From an uncultured Oscillospiraceae bacterium (GTDB lineage Bacteria > Bacillota > Clostridia > Oscillospirales > Acutalibacteraceae): a DNA stretch of 6,195 nucleotides. Where the stretch lies: assembly GCA_900548085.1 (NCBI GenBank), contig URJF01000089.1:1-6195 (forward strand), given 5' to 3'. Under the pieces are notes generated by a model, which saw nothing but the letters and a program-made list of their open reading frames with translations, ran no database searches and was not told the DNA's origin. This document shows positions 5,943-6,195 of this stretch, piece by piece. A program made the position numbers and the translations under genes. Each line of letters begins with the position of its first letter. Within the stretch, counting starts at the first letter, position 1.

Positions 5943-6195
5943 ATGTCACAAAACAAGAAGTATATCAGAAATTTTTGTATCATCGCCCATATTGACCATG
6001 GCAAGTCTACTCTTGCCGATCGTCTGCTGGAGCTTACACGCTCCGTGTCCGAGAGAGATATGCAGGCACAGATTTTGGACGATATGGATCTTGAGCGTGA
6101 GCGTGGTATCACAATTAAGGCGCACGCCGTAAAATTGAATTATACTGCCAAAGACGGTCACGAGTATGAGTTCAACCTTATTGATACTCCGGGTC
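5943..6195 (+). CDS. lepA: Elongation factor 4 (LepA), N-terminal part
   Basis: Translational GTPase that acts on the ribosome (back-translocation or initiation roles have been proposed). Only the first 84 codons are in the window. The start MSQNKKYIRNFCIIAHIDHGKSTLADRLLE is typical of LepA. Visible GTPase motifs: G1 AHIDHGKST, the switch-I threonine in RGITIKAHAV, and G3 DTPG at the window end. The sequence DMDLERERGITIKAHAVKLNY separates it from EF-G and TypA. It begins 7 nt after the nucleotidyltransferase stop, with AAGGA about 11 nt ahead of the ATG. No promoter or terminator is visible between the genes, so it is probably transcribed with the upstream operon. Confidence 0.95.
   Translation, partial: MSQNKKYIRNFCIIAHIDHGKSTLADRLLELTRSVSERDMQAQILDDMDLERERGITIKAHAVKLNYTAKDGHEYEFNLIDTPG

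Overview
The window reads as chromosomal DNA from a low-to-moderate GC Bacillota, most likely an anaerobic gut-type member of the Clostridia. The Oscillospiraceae/Ruminococcaceae-like suggestion is an inference from gene content, not proven. Support comes from the strong GGAGG-type ribosome binding sites, the TTGACA/TATAAT-like promoters, the RlmD-type methyltransferase, the COG2509-type flavoprotein and the PqqD-like/nucleotidyltransferase pair. There are no rRNA or tRNA genes, insertion sequences or CRISPR arrays.

Layout. (1) Positions 2-811 (+) are the C-terminal part of an RlmD-type 23S rRNA uracil-C5 methyltransferase, cut by the window edge. (2) A strong hairpin at 902-941 lies between this gene and a convergent MATE efflux transporter (944-2281, -), and can end transcription from both sides. 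(3) The MATE gene has its own promoter (2390-2418, -). Between promoter and gene lie a perfect 9-bp terminator hairpin with a U-tract and an overlapping 16-codon open reading frame, so the leader looks like an attenuator. (4) A MerR-family regulator (2426-2875, -) sits upstream of MATE on the same strand.

(5) Upstream of merR is a compact divergent control region. The merR promoter and a MerR-style rightward promoter share one -10 region, and an imperfect dyad lies between the -35 and -10 of the rightward promoter, as in mer-type operons. A second rightward promoter with an extended -10 lies at 3008-3036, followed by a leader that can fold in alternative ways. (6) Rightward from 3128 is a tightly packed run: a COG2509-type FAD-dependent oxidoreductase with a cysteine cluster (3128-4510), a small PqqD-like protein (4539-4811), a predicted nucleotidyltransferase (4808-5935, overlapping the previous gene by four bases), and the start of lepA (5943 to the window end).

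How it may work together. The left half looks like an inducible drug-efflux module (MerR, attenuator, MATE). The right half is an uncharacterised flavoprotein/PqqD-like/nucleotidyltransferase set, seemingly cotranscribed with the housekeeping gene lepA. The divergent operator raises the possibility that the MerR protein controls the flavoprotein operon as well as, or instead of, the MATE gene. The least described parts are the attenuator leader, the divergent operator, and the RRE/nucleotidyltransferase pair without a visible precursor peptide.
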